Source: Streptococcus azizii | GTDB taxonomy: Bacteria; Bacillota; Bacilli; Lactobacillales; Streptococcaceae | Direction: 5' to 3' | Length of the DNA: 64,000 nucleotides | Assembly: GCF_001984715.1 (NCBI RefSeq) | Contig: NZ_MSPR01000010.1 | Location: 1 to 64,000 of the forward strand | In this document: one piece after another, positions 36,387 through 45,750 of the stretch | Numbering within the stretch: the stretch's first letter is position 1 | How the letters are laid out: every line of letters begins with the position of its first letter | Made by a program: the position numbers and the translations under genes | The notes under the pieces: model-generated | Databases searched by the model: none | Told to the model about the DNA's origin: nothing | What the model saw: only the letters and a program-made list of their open reading frames with translations

Positions 36387-38057
36387 TTAGAATAGACCAA
36401 TCGCTGTGCCATCCCCTGCCACATCCATATTTAGGGCAGCAGGCAACTTAGGTAGACCTGGCATAGTCATGACATCTCCTGTAAGAGCTACGATGAAGCC
36501 TGCTCCCAATTTAGGGACAAATTCACGAATAGTAACCTCAAAGTTGTCAGGCGCACCAAGGGCTGTTGGATCATCTGAAAAACTGTATTGTGTTTTAGCC
36601 ATGCAGACAGGGAGTTTATCCCATCCCTGCTGAGCAAATGCTGCTAATTGAGTACGAGCTTTCTTTTCAAATACCACTCCTGTTCCACCGTAAATCTCCG
36701 TCACAATCTTAGTCACTTTTGTTTCCAAGCTATCCTCTTCTTGATAGAGACGTTTATAGTTGGCGGGACTCGTTGCAATCGTTTGGACAAGAGTTTCTGC
36801 AAGTTCCACTCCACCTTCAGCACCATTTGCCCAGACACTTGTAAGCTCAACAGGTACCTCTATTGCGGCACAGAGCTCTTTTAGGGTCGCAATTTCTGCG
36901 GGTGTGTCTGATACAAATTCATTGATGGCAACGACTGCTGGAAGACCATATTTCTTCACATTTTCAACATGGCGTTTGAGATTTGCAAACCCTAATCGGA
37001 CTGCCTCAACATTTTCCTCTGAAAGATTGTCTTTTGCTACACCACCATGCATTTTTAGGGCGCGAAGAGTTGCGACAATCACAACTGCATCCGGAGCCTT
37101 TGGCAGGTTGGGGGTTTTTATATCTAGGAATTTTTCTGCCCCAAGATCCGCACCAAATCCTGCCTCGGTCACTACATAATCTGCCAAGCGAAGTGCTGTA
37201 GCAGTCGCTAAAACAGAATTGCAGCCATGAGCGATATTGGCAAAGGGACCACCATGCACAAAGGCAGGTGTACCGTAAATGGTCTGAACAATATTCGGTT
37301 TAAGGGCTTCTTTCAAGAGCAGGGTCAAGGCTCCTTCGACTGCTAAATCTCTGACATAAACTGGACTGCGATCAAAACGATAACCGATGACAATATTTGC
37401 AAGGCGCTCCTTCAAATCAGTCAAATCTGTTGCGAGACACAAAATGGCCATAATTTCAGAAGCAACTGTAATGTCAAAACCGTCCTCACGCGGAATACCA
37501 TTTAAGGGACTACCCAAGCCAATGGTCACCTTGCGCAGAGCGCGATCATTCAAATCTACCACGCGCTTCCAGATAATCCGACGTTGATCAATCCCCAAAC
37601 TATTTCCTTGGTGAATGTGGTTATCTATCAGGGCAGAAAGAGCATTATTGGCAGTTGTAATGGCATGCATGTCACCTGTAAAGTGCAGATTGATGTCTTC
37701 CATTGGCAAGACTTGGGCATGTCCACCACCAGCAGCGCCTCCCTTAATCCCCATCACAGGACCGAGCGATGGCTCGCGAAGGGCAATCATGGTTTTTTTA
37801 CCAATCTTAGAAAGCGCATCAGCTAGACCGATGGTCACTGTGGATTTTCCCTCCCCAGCAGGTGTCGGATTGATAGCCGTTACTAAGATTAGCTTGCCAA
37901 GCGCATGTTCCTTGACTGCTTCTATCTTTTCAAAGGATAATTTGGCCTTGTATTTTCCATATAATTCCAAATCATCATCACCAATCCCTACTTTTTTGAC
38001 AACCTCTCCAATCGGTTGTAACACTACGCTTTGTGCAATTTCAATATCTGTTTTCAT
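36387..38057 (-). CDS. fhs: Formate--tetrahydrofolate ligase
   Basis: ATP-dependent formation of 10-formyl-THF, supplying purine synthesis and initiator tRNA formylation. 556 residues from the chosen ATG, the standard length. P-loop [18 protein letters not shown] (about 64-81), THF-binding [24 protein letters not shown] and the C-terminal [14 protein letters not shown] are characteristic. GGGAGTTGCT precedes the chosen start; an ATG four codons upstream lies inside that site. Monocistronic. Confidence 0.97.
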   Translation of the reverse strand: MKTDIEIAQSVVLQPIGEVVKKVGIGDDDLELYGKYKAKLSFEKIEAVKEHALGKLILVTAINPTPAGEGKSTVTIGLADALSKIGKKTMIALREPSLGPVMGIKGGAAGGGHAQVLPMEDINLHFTGDMHAITTANNALSALIDNHIHQGNSLGIDQRRIIWKRVVDLNDRALRKVTIGLGSPLNGIPREDGFDITVASEIMAILCLATDLTDLKERLANIVIGYRFDRSPVYVRDLAVEGALTLLLKEALKPNIVQTIYGTPAFVHGGPFANIAHGCNSVLATATALRLADYVVTEAGFGADLGAEKFLDIKTPNLPKAPDAVVIVATLRALKMHGGVAKDNLSEENVEAVRLGFANLKRHVENVKKYGLPAVVAINEFVSDTPAEIATLKELCAAIEVPVELTSVWANGAEGGVELAETLVQTIATSPANYKRLYQEEDSLETKVTKIVTEIYGGTGVVFEKKARTQLAAFAQQGWDKLPVCMAKTQYSFSDDPTALGAPDNFEVTIREFVPKLGAGFIVALTGDVMTMPGLPKLPAALNMDVAGDGTAIGLF

Positions 38058-38238
38058 AGCAACTCCCATCTGTTTGTTGAAAGTAGTATATCAAAAACTT
38101 CACGAAAGCGCATGTTTTTAGAATAGATTATTTTTAACGTACGGTTTTTACCCACGATAGTGATAAGATTTAAAACATCATTCGTTTATCTTCCGTATTT
38201 CCCTCCTATCTCTACTGATAGAAAGTCGCTCCTAAAAC

Positions 38239-38267
38239 TTTACCTAAAACGGATTTTCTAGTACAAT
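38239..38267 (+). promoter_or_regulatory. Promoter of coaB giving a probable leaderless mRNA
   Basis: -35 TTTACC (38239-38244), 17-bp spacer, -10 TACAAT (38262-38267). Only seven bases separate the -10 from the ATG at 38275, so transcription should start at or next to the A of the start codon. No ribosome-binding site is present. Confidence 0.65.
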
Positions 38268-38274
38268 AGACAGT

Positions 38275-38964
38275 ATGAAAATTTTGATTACATCTGGCGG
38301 AACCAGTGAAGCCATTGACCGTGTCCGCTCTATCACTAATCATGCTACAGGTAGCCTAGGAAAAATCATGGCTGAGAAATGCTTAGCTGCTCAGCTTGAG
38401 GTGACCCTAGTGACCACAAAGACAGCTATCAAGCCATCGTATCAGGACGGTTTGACCATTGTTGAGATTACCGATGTCGCAAGTCTCATTCATACCCTAG
38501 AAGAGCTAGTCCCGCTGCACGATGTCATGATTCACAGTATGGCCGTGTCGGACTACAGCCCTGTTTATATGACTGGTCTTGAGCAGGTAAAGATGGCTCC
38601 GAATCTCGAAAGTCTACTAGATGAGACCAATGCTGAGGAAAAAATTTCCTCAAACGACGAGTACCAAGTGCTTTTTCTCAAAAGGACGCCGAAAGCCATC
38701 TCCCTTATCAAGCAGTGGAATCCGGATATTCTGCTAATTGGTTTTAAACTCTTGGTAAATGTCTCACAGGATGAACTCTTTCGGGTGGCACGTGACAGCC
38801 TCATCAAAAATCAGGCAGACTATGTCCTTGCAAATGATTTAACGGACATCGGACCAAACAGACACAAGGCCTACCTGCTCACCCAAGAACAGGTCTACCC
38901 TGCCCACACTAAGGAAGAAATCGCAGACATCATCCTTGAAAAAATAGTAAAAAAAAGGAGATAG
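38275..38964 (+). CDS. coaB: Phosphopantothenate--cysteine ligase
   Basis: Second step of coenzyme A synthesis from phosphopantothenate (CTP-dependent in bacteria). 229 residues; streptococci carry CoaB and CoaC as separate proteins. ITSGGTSEAIDRVRSITNHATGSLG (4-28) is the nucleotide-binding signature and VLANDLTDIG near 180 is conserved. Followed by coaC after 1 bp and a pantothenate-type ECF component, forming one operon. Appears to be translated from a leaderless transcript. Confidence 0.95.
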   Translation: MKILITSGGTSEAIDRVRSITNHATGSLGKIMAEKCLAAQLEVTLVTTKTAIKPSYQDGLTIVEITDVASLIHTLEELVPLHDVMIHSMAVSDYSPVYMTGLEQVKMAPNLESLLDETNAEEKISSNDEYQVLFLKRTPKAISLIKQWNPDILLIGFKLLVNVSQDELFRVARDSLIKNQADYVLANDLTDIGPNRHKAYLLTQEQVYPAHTKEEIADIILEKIVKKRR

Positions 38965-38965
38965 T

Positions 38966-39514
38966 ATGGCCCGTATTACCCTAGCCGTTACAGGCTCCAT
39001 ATCAGCCTACAAAGCAGCAGATTTGACCAGCCAACTGGGAAAGTTAGGTCATTTCGTCACGATTTTAATGACTGATGCCGCTACCCAATTCATCACCCCG
39101 CTGACCCTTCAAGCTCTCTCGAAAAATCTTGTCCATACCGATGTAATGGTGGAGGAAAAACCTAACTCTATCAAGCACATTGATTTGGCCAAACAGACAG
39201 ATCTCTTTCTTGTGGCACCTGCTTCTGCACAAACCATTGCCAAACTTGCTCATGGCTTTGCAGACAATATCGTTACAGCAGTCGCATTAGCTCTTCCTGC
39301 TACTACACCAAGACTCATCGCTCCGGCTATGAATACCAATATGTACCAAAACCCTGCCACTCAAGAAAATTTACAACGGCTTCAAGGCTACGGATTTGTA
39401 GAAATCCCTCCTCGGAATGCCTTGCTTACCTGCGGTGATGTTGGAACAGGCGCCCTAGCTACCGTCGATGTTATTTTAGAGAAAGTGAGTAAAACGCTTC
39501 ATGAAACAAACTAA
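38966..39514 (+). CDS. coaC: Phosphopantothenoylcysteine decarboxylase
   Basis: FMN enzyme of the HFCD family converting phosphopantothenoylcysteine to phosphopantetheine. 182 residues. LAVTGSISAYKAADLTSQL at the N-terminus binds FMN; the catalytic His lies in IKHIDLAKQTD (about 72), PAMNTNMYQNPATQ is the substrate clamp motif, and the active-site Cys is in LLTCGDVGTG. A GGAGATAGT sequence at the end of coaB serves as ribosome-binding site. Confidence 0.96.
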   Translation: MARITLAVTGSISAYKAADLTSQLGKLGHFVTILMTDAATQFITPLTLQALSKNLVHTDVMVEEKPNSIKHIDLAKQTDLFLVAPASAQTIAKLAHGFADNIVTAVALALPATTPRLIAPAMNTNMYQNPATQENLQRLQGYGFVEIPPRNALLTCGDVGTGALATVDVILEKVSKTLHETN

Positions 39515-40070
39515 ATCAACCCAAGTTGCAACCCTATCTCTCTTTTTTGCCGTCATGATTGTGATAGACATTCTAAGCTCTGTTTTCTTTAATCTATTAC
39601 CAGTTCCTATTAAACCGACCATTGTTCACATCCCAGTAATCATTGCGTCTATCTTATATGGACCAAAAGTCGGGGCAACTCTAGGGGGTATGATGGGGAT
39701 TTTGAGCGTCGTTCACAATACCATTATCTTATTGCCAACCAGCTACCTCTTTTCTCCCTTCGTTGAAAACGGGCAATGGTACTCCCTCATTGTCGCCATT
39801 GTTCCTCGGATTTTAATCGGAGTAAGCCCCTATATCATCTATCGTTTATCCCCCAAGCGTATCGGGCTGGTCGTTGCTGGGGCTATTGGCTCTATGACCA
39901 ATACCGTCTTTGTTCTCGGAAGTATCTTCTTCCTCTTTTCTTCCATCTATAACGGGGATGTAAAAGCCATGCTCGCAACGATTATCGGGACAAATTCAAT
40001 CGCCGAAATGATCATTGCAGCCTTTTTAACAGCAGCTATTATTCCTACCTTGCAAAAAGCAAAAAAATAA
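39501..40070 (+). CDS. ECF transporter S component, probable pantothenate (PanT-like)
   Basis: 189-residue membrane protein with about six hydrophobic segments, typical of ECF S components that bind vitamins. TLSLFFAVMIVIDILSSVFF opens the first helix, VPIKPTIVHIPVIIASILYGPKVGATLGG is the family pattern. The gene overlaps coaC by 14 bp, so pantothenate is the likely cargo. No ATPase genes are nearby; it would share a common ECF module. Ended by a small terminator. Confidence 0.85.
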   Translation: MKQTKSTQVATLSLFFAVMIVIDILSSVFFNLLPVPIKPTIVHIPVIIASILYGPKVGATLGGMMGILSVVHNTIILLPTSYLFSPFVENGQWYSLIVAIVPRILIGVSPYIIYRLSPKRIGLVVAGAIGSMTNTVFVLGSIFFLFSSIYNGDVKAMLATIIGTNSIAEMIIAAFLTAAIIPTLQKAKK

Positions 40071-40082
40071 AAAGAAAATCAC

Positions 40083-40103
40083 GTGAAAGCGTGCTTTTTC
40101 ATT
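40083..40103 (+). terminator. Terminator after the coaBC operon
   Basis: GAAAATCACG-TGAAAG-CGTGCTTTTTC forms a short hairpin (CACG/CGTG, extendable) followed by T-rich sequence, about 10 bp after the ECF gene. Confidence 0.6.
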
Positions 40104-40110
40104 TCAAAAA

Positions 40111-40132
40111 TGGTATAATGAAAGCGTTTAAT
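40111..40132 (+). promoter_or_regulatory. pgm promoter with overlapping cre-like site
   Basis: Extended -10 TGGTATAAT (40111-40119) is followed directly by TGAAAGCGTTTAAT (40119-40132), which matches 12 of 14 positions of the cre consensus. CcpA bound over the transcription start would repress. Confidence 0.55.
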
Positions 40133-40159
40133 AGAATATTATAAAAAGGAGAACTTACA

Positions 40160-41881
40160 ATGACCTATCAAGAACAGTATCAAACATGGCTCGATTATGC
40201 AGAACTTCCTGATTATTTACAGGAAGACTTGCGTAAAATGGATGAAAAAACCAAAGAAGATGCCTTTTATACATCGCTTGAATTTGGAACAGCTGGTATG
40301 CGTGGTCTGATTGGCGCAGGTACTAACCGCATCAATATTTACGTTGTCCGCCAAGCGACGGAAGGTTTGGCTCGCCTCATCGAGTCAAAAGGTCAAGAAG
40401 CCAAGGAAAGAGGGGTTGCCATCGCCTATGATTCCCGCCACTTCTCACAAGAATTCGCCTTTGATGCAGCTCGAGTTCTCGCTCAACACGGTATCAAAGC
40501 CTATGTCTTTGAAGAACTGCGTCCGACCCCTGAGCTATCTTTTGCTGTTCGCCATCTCCACACTGTCGCTGGAATCATGATTACTGCCAGCCACAACCCC
40601 GCTCCTTATAATGGATACAAGGTGTATGGTGAAGACGGAGGGCAAATGCCTCCAGCAGATGCGGATGCCTTGACAGACTATATCCGCGACATCACCGATC
40701 CATTTACGATTCCTGTAGCAGAGTTGGAGGCCGCACAAAGCACAGGGCTTATCGAAGTGATTGGGGAAGCAGTTGATAGTGAATATCTGAAAGAAATCAA
40801 AGATGTTAATATCAACCAGAGTCTCATCAATGAGTATGGTCGCGATATGAAAATTGTCTTTACTCCACTTCACGGTACCGGTGAGATGCTCGCCCGTCGT
40901 GCATTGGCACAAGCAGGTTTTGAGTCTGTCCAAGTCGTAGAAAGCCAGGCAAATCCTGATCCAAACTTCTCAACTGTGAAATCACCAAATCCAGAAAGCC
41001 AATCTGCTTTTGCTCTTGCAGAAGAATTAGGACGCCAAGTAGATGCAGATGTACTGGTAGCTACAGATCCAGATGCAGACCGCCTCGGAGTAGAAATCCG
41101 CCAAGCTGATGGTAGCTATCGTAATCTTTCTGGTAACCAAATTGGAGCCCTTATCGCCAAATACATCTTGGAAGCCCACAAGCAAGCAGGAACCCTGCCA
41201 GCAAATGCTGCGCTTGCTAAATCTATCGTCTCTACTGAACTCGTTACCAAGATTGCAGAAAGCTATGGCGCAACCATGTTCAACGTCTTGACTGGCTTCA
41301 AATTTATCGCAGAAAAAATCCAAGAATTTGAAGAGACGGACAACCATACCTATATGTTTGGATTCGAGGAAAGTTTCGGCTACCTCATCAAACCATTCGT
41401 GCGTGATAAAGATGCCATCCAAGCCGTCCTTATCGTTGCAGAAATTGCGGCTTACTACCGCTCTAAAGGTTTGACCTTGGCTGATGGTATCGACCAAATC
41501 TTCGCTGAATATGGTTACTATGCAGAAAAAACGATTTCTGTCACTCTATCTGGTGTAGATGGCAAAGCTGAAATCAAGAAAATCATGGACAAGTTCCGCA
41601 GCAATGCTCCTGCACAATTCAACCAAACAGATATTGCTCTACTAGAAGATTTCCAAGAACAAATAGCAACGGATAAAGAAGGCAAGGTTACTACCTTGAC
41701 TACTCCACCAAGCAATGTCTTGAAATATACCTTGACAGACGACTCTTGGTTTGCTGTTCGCCCATCTGGTACCGAACCAAAAATCAAGTTCTACATCGCG
41801 ACAGTTGGTACAGATATGGCTAATGCAGAAGAAAAGATTGCAGCCATTGAAGCTGAAATCAATGCATTTGTAAAAGACTAA
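40160..41881 (+). CDS. pgm: Phosphoglucomutase (alpha-D-phosphohexomutase family)
   Basis: Interconverts glucose-1- and glucose-6-phosphate, linking glycolysis with capsule and wall precursor synthesis. 573 residues. The phosphoserine loop MITASHNPAPYNGYKVYG is at about 141-158, metal-binding DPDADRLGVE near 303, sugar-binding GFEESFGYL near 400, and the phosphate-binding RPSGTEPKIKFYI near 535. AAAAGGAGAACTTACA precedes the start. Single-gene unit with cre-like control and its own terminator. Confidence 0.94.
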   Translation: MTYQEQYQTWLDYAELPDYLQEDLRKMDEKTKEDAFYTSLEFGTAGMRGLIGAGTNRINIYVVRQATEGLARLIESKGQEAKERGVAIAYDSRHFSQEFAFDAARVLAQHGIKAYVFEELRPTPELSFAVRHLHTVAGIMITASHNPAPYNGYKVYGEDGGQMPPADADALTDYIRDITDPFTIPVAELEAAQSTGLIEVIGEAVDSEYLKEIKDVNINQSLINEYGRDMKIVFTPLHGTGEMLARRALAQAGFESVQVVESQANPDPNFSTVKSPNPESQSAFALAEELGRQVDADVLVATDPDADRLGVEIRQADGSYRNLSGNQIGALIAKYILEAHKQAGTLPANAALAKSIVSTELVTKIAESYGATMFNVLTGFKFIAEKIQEFEETDNHTYMFGFEESFGYLIKPFVRDKDAIQAVLIVAEIAAYYRSKGLTLADGIDQIFAEYGYYAEKTISVTLSGVDGKAEIKKIMDKFRSNAPAQFNQTDIALLEDFQEQIATDKEGKVTTLTTPPSNVLKYTLTDDSWFAVRPSGTEPKIKFYIATVGTDMANAEEKIAAIEAEINAFVKD

Positions 41882-41920
41882 TCCTCTAAACCCGGGCCTC
41901 GACCCCTGGTATTCCAGATG

Positions 41921-41952
41921 ATCCCCTGTGATTGTCTGGAAGGGGATTTTTG
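41921..41952 (+). terminator. Terminator after pgm
   Basis: ATCCCC/GGGGAT stem followed by TTTTTG about 40 bp past the stop. An alternative TTCCAGA/TCTGGAA pairing overlaps it. Confidence 0.7.
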
Positions 41953-42051
41953 AGACTCAGGATCAAAAATGAAATGTAAAACTGCAAAGGAGTTTGCTTC
42001 TGCCCGCACTACTTAAAATAAATAGCAAATGATACTACCTATAGGTAGCTA

Positions 42052-42102
42052 TAGAAACACAAATAAAGATTGAGGAACTCTCAATCTTTATTTGTGTTTC
42101 TA
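42052..42102. repeat. 23-bp perfect inverted repeat with 5-base loop
   Basis: Arms at 42052-42074 and 42080-42102 are perfectly complementary (TAGAAACACAAATAAAG...). It is too long and lacks an adjoining T-run to be an ordinary terminator, although it lies between the convergent genes pgm and mutY. It may be a miniature-element relic or transcript-processing hairpin. The surrounding 41955-42350 shows no gene. Confidence 0.6.
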
Positions 42103-42352
42103 ATCCTTTCACAGGAAATCTAACATTGGGAAAAGTCCACCATAAAGGAAGTGATTCTTTTGGAAATAAGATAGTATGCTACATATTTGTGAGCCACCCT
42201 AACAGGTTCATACTTACAGACACTTATCTAATTGGATTACAAACCGAATTCTACAATTCCTTCATCATTTATACAGATCACATGTAATCAATATAGGGTA
42301 GCTTGATAGGTATTTATTTGAATGTAATAAACCGACTCAGTATCTATGGAGT

Positions 42353-42488
42353 CTATAGTAAAATCTGGTGGACTTCTCCCCTTACCTCCTCTCCTTGGAG
42401 AAGAACTTGTAAGCTATTAAGTGCTTCTTCTTTCCTTCTTTTCACCTCTATCATATCATTTTTGTAAAGCGTTTTCAAGAATTTATAA
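42353..42488 (-). promoter_or_regulatory. Orphan cre site and promoter with a 33-codon frame
   Basis: On the minus strand TTGAAA, a 17-bp spacer and TATGAT form a promoter, and the TTGAAAACGCTTTACA segment (42473-42488) is cre-like. A frame starting MIEVKRRKEEALNSLQVLLQ runs 33 codons to 42353, but its ATG overlaps the -10 box. No sizeable gene follows before mutY ends at 42528 on the same strand, so this looks like the front of a lost operon. Confidence 0.35.
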
Positions 42489-42527
42489 GCACTTCTATCA
42501 CGATTTTTGTGTATTTTTTGCAGGCTA

Positions 42528-43685
42528 TCATTTCAAGTCTTGCTTTCCAGCCAAATAACTATCCCACATCTTTTGTTGTGGCTTAGCAAAAGGATAGCGG
42601 TGAAAGTCTTCGACCGCAACCCAGCGGATTTCTCGCTCCGTTGGCAGGAGTGTACTTGAAGCAAGTCCTTCTAAAAGCTCAATCTGCCATTTACGATGAC
42701 TAAAGACATGCTGAACAGGGGAAAATTGCTCTGCCTGCCATTCAATTATTAACGGATACAGCTGCTTAAATTCACTCCGAACATCAACTGGTGGACTATC
42801 TTCTGCTACCTCAAACAAGGATAGCTGTGGGGAGTTAGCCTCTCCTTTTTTTAGTAAGGGAAAAGACCAAAAGCCCTCTAGTAGGCTGGACTGCTGATTT
42901 TTTTCGAGTAAAAATTCATTCTTTTCATTGCGGATAATGAAGGCCTGATAAGCAACTGGTACGGGCTTTTTCTTAGGTGCTTTTATCGGATATTTCTCCA
43001 TGGTTCCATTGCGATATGCTGCACTAAACTCCTTAATCGGACTATCTTCAGGTCGTGGATGAAGCGGTGATTCAATGTCTGACCCCAAATCCATTAGGGC
43101 TTGATTAAAATCTCCCGGTCTGGTCGGATCAATCAATTCCTCCATGATTGCTTGAAAAATTTTACGGTTCCCCGGTACACCAATATCATAATCCACTTCA
43201 AACAAACGGCTCATAACCCGCATGACATTCCCATCCACGGCTGGCTCTGGTAAGTTAAAAGCGATACTAGCAATAGCCCCTGCGGTATAAGGTCCGATTC
43301 CTTTCAGACTAACAATTTCCTCATAAGTTTTTGGAAAGGAACCATTAAAATCTACCATCATTTGCTGGGCAGCCTTTTGCATATTGCGTACCCGTGAATA
43401 ATAGCCCAGACCCTCCCAGAGCTTTAATAGCATTTCTTCTGGTGCTTCTGCCAATGCTCTAATCGTTGGTAGGTGGTGTAAAAAACGCTCATAATAGGGT
43501 TTGACCGTATCAACCCGCGTTTGCTGGAGCATAATTTCAGAGACCCAAATCGCATATGGATCTTTAGTACGACGCCAGGGTAAATCGCGCTTATTGTCAT
43601 CGTACCACTGGAGCAAAACTTTTCTGAATGCTTCTATCTTGTCGTGCGGCCACATTTCAATGCCGTATTTTTTAAAATCAAACAT
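42528..43685 (-). CDS. mutY: A/G-specific adenine glycosylase MutY, lacking the Fe-S cluster
   Basis: Removes adenine mispaired with 8-oxoguanine. About 385 residues. Catalytic Glu in WVSEIMLQQTRVDTVKPYY (about 47), HhH and catalytic Asp in LKGIGPYTAGAIASIAF and PAVDGNVMRVMSRLFEV (about 150). The four-cysteine Fe-S loop is replaced by LGSDIESPLHPRPEDSPIKE, with no cysteine, as reported for clusterless MutY of lactic acid bacteria. A NUDIX-like recognition domain follows. The start MFDFKKYG lies only 7 bases from an extended -10 box. Confidence 0.95.
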   Translation of the reverse strand: MFDFKKYGIEMWPHDKIEAFRKVLLQWYDDNKRDLPWRRTKDPYAIWVSEIMLQQTRVDTVKPYYERFLHHLPTIRALAEAPEEMLLKLWEGLGYYSRVRNMQKAAQQMMVDFNGSFPKTYEEIVSLKGIGPYTAGAIASIAFNLPEPAVDGNVMRVMSRLFEVDYDIGVPGNRKIFQAIMEELIDPTRPGDFNQALMDLGSDIESPLHPRPEDSPIKEFSAAYRNGTMEKYPIKAPKKKPVPVAYQAFIIRNEKNEFLLEKNQQSSLLEGFWSFPLLKKGEANSPQLSLFEVAEDSPPVDVRSEFKQLYPLIIEWQAEQFSPVQHVFSHRKWQIELLEGLASSTLLPTEREIRWVAVEDFHRYPFAKPQQKMWDSYLAGKQDLK

Positions 43686-43691
43686 AAGACC

Positions 43692-43700
43692 AGTATACCA
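43692..43700 (-). promoter_or_regulatory. Extended -10 promoter of mutY, probable leaderless mRNA
   Basis: Minus strand TGGTATACT is an extended -10 box with only six bases before the ATG at 43685. No ribosome-binding site fits the start. Transcription should begin at the start codon. Confidence 0.55.
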
Positions 43701-43736
43701 CAAACATCGCCTCTCCCTCTAGTTATACTCACTTAA

Positions 43737-43781
43737 TTTATACCTAAAGGTAGCCACAGCTGTAATTGACTAAAACTGAAA
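43737..43781 (+). repeat. 45-bp direct repeat, second copy at 56503-56547
   Basis: TTTATACCTAAAGGTAGCCA and the following 25 bp through TAAAACTGAAA recur identically at 56503. A weaker relative lies near 42037-42052. The remainder of 43704-44016 shows no gene or clear signal. Confidence 0.75.
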
Positions 43782-44016
43782 AAAATCAAATAGAAGCAGG
43801 GAGGGATGATATAGTTGTTTCACTTTAAAACATGACGACTACGCTTATCAGTTGTCACTAGGCTTAGCTATCATGACGAGAAGCAATCCGCTCTTGTTCA
43901 GTAGCCCCTATAGCTTCTCTTAACTAGATACTAGCTACAACTGCTCTCCCGATTCAGATTCCCTTTTCCTTCCTTCTTTCTTGCCAGCTATCTATCTCAT
44001 GTTTGAACCTAGCTTC

Positions 44017-45750
44017 TTATTCCTGCTCCATCTGACTGGTCTGCAGTTGATAATAAAATCCTTTTGCCTGCATAAGCTGCACATGATTTCCCTGCTCCAC
44101 AATCCGACCTGCTTTCATAACCAGAATCAGATCTGCTGCCTGAATGGTTGATAGACGGTGGGCAATGATAAAGCTGGTTCTTCCTTGCATCAGACGTTCA
44201 AAGGCTTGTTGCACCAGCATTTCCGTCCGCGTATCAATTGATGAAGTCGCTTCATCCAAAATCAGAATTTTAGGTGGATGAACAAAGACGCGAGCGATTG
44301 ACAGCAACTGTCGCTGTCCTTGGGATAAAGACGCTCCTCCATCTGTCAATATCGTGTCATAGCCTTGCGGTAACTGACGAATAAAGAAATCTGCATTGGC
44401 TGCTTTTGCAGCCTCTACTACCGTTTCTCGCGTCACACCGGGGTAGCCATAGGCAATATTTTCATGAATAGTTCCTGTCCTGATCCATGTCTCCTGTAAG
44501 ACCATTCCGATTTGTTTTCTAAAATCAGATCTACGATAGTGTGAAATGGGCACACCATCCAGCAAAATCCTCCCCTTATCAACCTCATAAAAACGCATTA
44601 AAAGATTGATAACTGTAGATTTCCCAGCACCCGTCGGTCCGACGATAGCCACCCTAGCACCTGCTGGTACCTCGATTGTCAAATCTTCAATCAGAGGTTG
44701 CAAAGGAAGATAGGAAAAATCAACCTCCTCAAATTGAATCTGCCCGCCTACCCCTTCTCCTAGCAAGGCTAGTCCATCTCCATCATCAATAGAGTTTTGA
44801 GCCAGTATTTCAAACAGTCGCTCAGCACAGGCAAGCGCACTCTGCAATTCTGAGAGAACCGATGATATGTCATTAAAAGGTCTTGTATATTGGCTCGCAT
44901 AATTCAAAAAAGTTGTCAGTTCTCCCACAGTGAAGGTCCCAGATATAATCCGCAGAGCACCAATTCCGGCTAACAAGGCATAGATTAAGGCGTTAATAAA
45001 GCGCATCATAGGATTGCTGGTAGCAGAGGAAAAAATGGCCGCTTGAGAATGGCTTGCATAGGTTTGATTAGCTATTTCAAACCTGTCCATCAACTGAGCC
45101 TGGGCATTAAACGTCTGAATCAGAGACAGCTGACGGATACTTTCTTCCATTAGTTCGGTCTGCTGCCCTCGTGAGACAGTCTGCTTTTGATAGGAATCAT
45201 AGCTTTTTTGCGCAATAAAATGAGCGACAAAAAGCGAGAATGGGGTTAGAACAACCACTAAAATCATCATGATCATGTCTAGCCTTACCATGCTAAAAAT
45301 TGTTAAAAAAATAGTTAGGATTCCAATCAAAAATTGGCTGAACATCATGGTCAAGCCATTGGTCAACTGCTCACTGTCACTGGCAATACGAGCCACAATA
45401 TCTCCGACACTATGGCGGTCTAGGTAAGAGAGCGGCAAGCTATGAAGTTTCTTATACACTTCTTCTCGCAACTCATCCATCATGCGAAAAATCAGTTGAT
45501 TGACAAGGAGCGGTAAAAAGAATTGGACTATCGTATTGATACCAATCACGAATGCCATGGTCAGTAGTAAGTGGACAAATAGACCTAATTGCTCATCGAC
45601 CAAGACCGCATCTACTGCCTTCCCAATCAGGACTGGTAAATAGACAGATAAGACAACCTGACCCAAACTGACAAGCAAGATTGCAAGGAGGCGAGCAGGT
45701 TGTCGTAGTATACGAGTCAAAAGCTGAATCAAACCGGACTTAACTTTCAT
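44017..45750 (-). CDS. ABC exporter half-transporter (consensus ATPase site subunit), second pair
   Basis: 577 residues: membrane domain then ATPase. Walker A GPTGAGKS (about 368); Walker B ILILDEATSSID keeps the catalytic Glu; the signature is LSQGQ, a departure from LSGGQ. It complements the defects of the upstream partner, so the pair is a heterodimeric exporter. The start MKVKSGLIQL follows AGGAGGTGTCTC, within the end of the partner gene (11-bp overlap). A longer upstream frame is overlap only. Substrate unknown. Confidence 0.9.
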   Translation of the reverse strand: MKVKSGLIQLLTRILRQPARLLAILLVSLGQVVLSVYLPVLIGKAVDAVLVDEQLGLFVHLLLTMAFVIGINTIVQFFLPLLVNQLIFRMMDELREEVYKKLHSLPLSYLDRHSVGDIVARIASDSEQLTNGLTMMFSQFLIGILTIFLTIFSMVRLDMIMMILVVVLTPFSLFVAHFIAQKSYDSYQKQTVSRGQQTELMEESIRQLSLIQTFNAQAQLMDRFEIANQTYASHSQAAIFSSATSNPMMRFINALIYALLAGIGALRIISGTFTVGELTTFLNYASQYTRPFNDISSVLSELQSALACAERLFEILAQNSIDDGDGLALLGEGVGGQIQFEEVDFSYLPLQPLIEDLTIEVPAGARVAIVGPTGAGKSTVINLLMRFYEVDKGRILLDGVPISHYRRSDFRKQIGMVLQETWIRTGTIHENIAYGYPGVTRETVVEAAKAANADFFIRQLPQGYDTILTDGGASLSQGQRQLLSIARVFVHPPKILILDEATSSIDTRTEMLVQQAFERLMQGRTSFIIAHRLSTIQAADLILVMKAGRIVEQGNHVQLMQAKGFYYQLQTSQMEQE

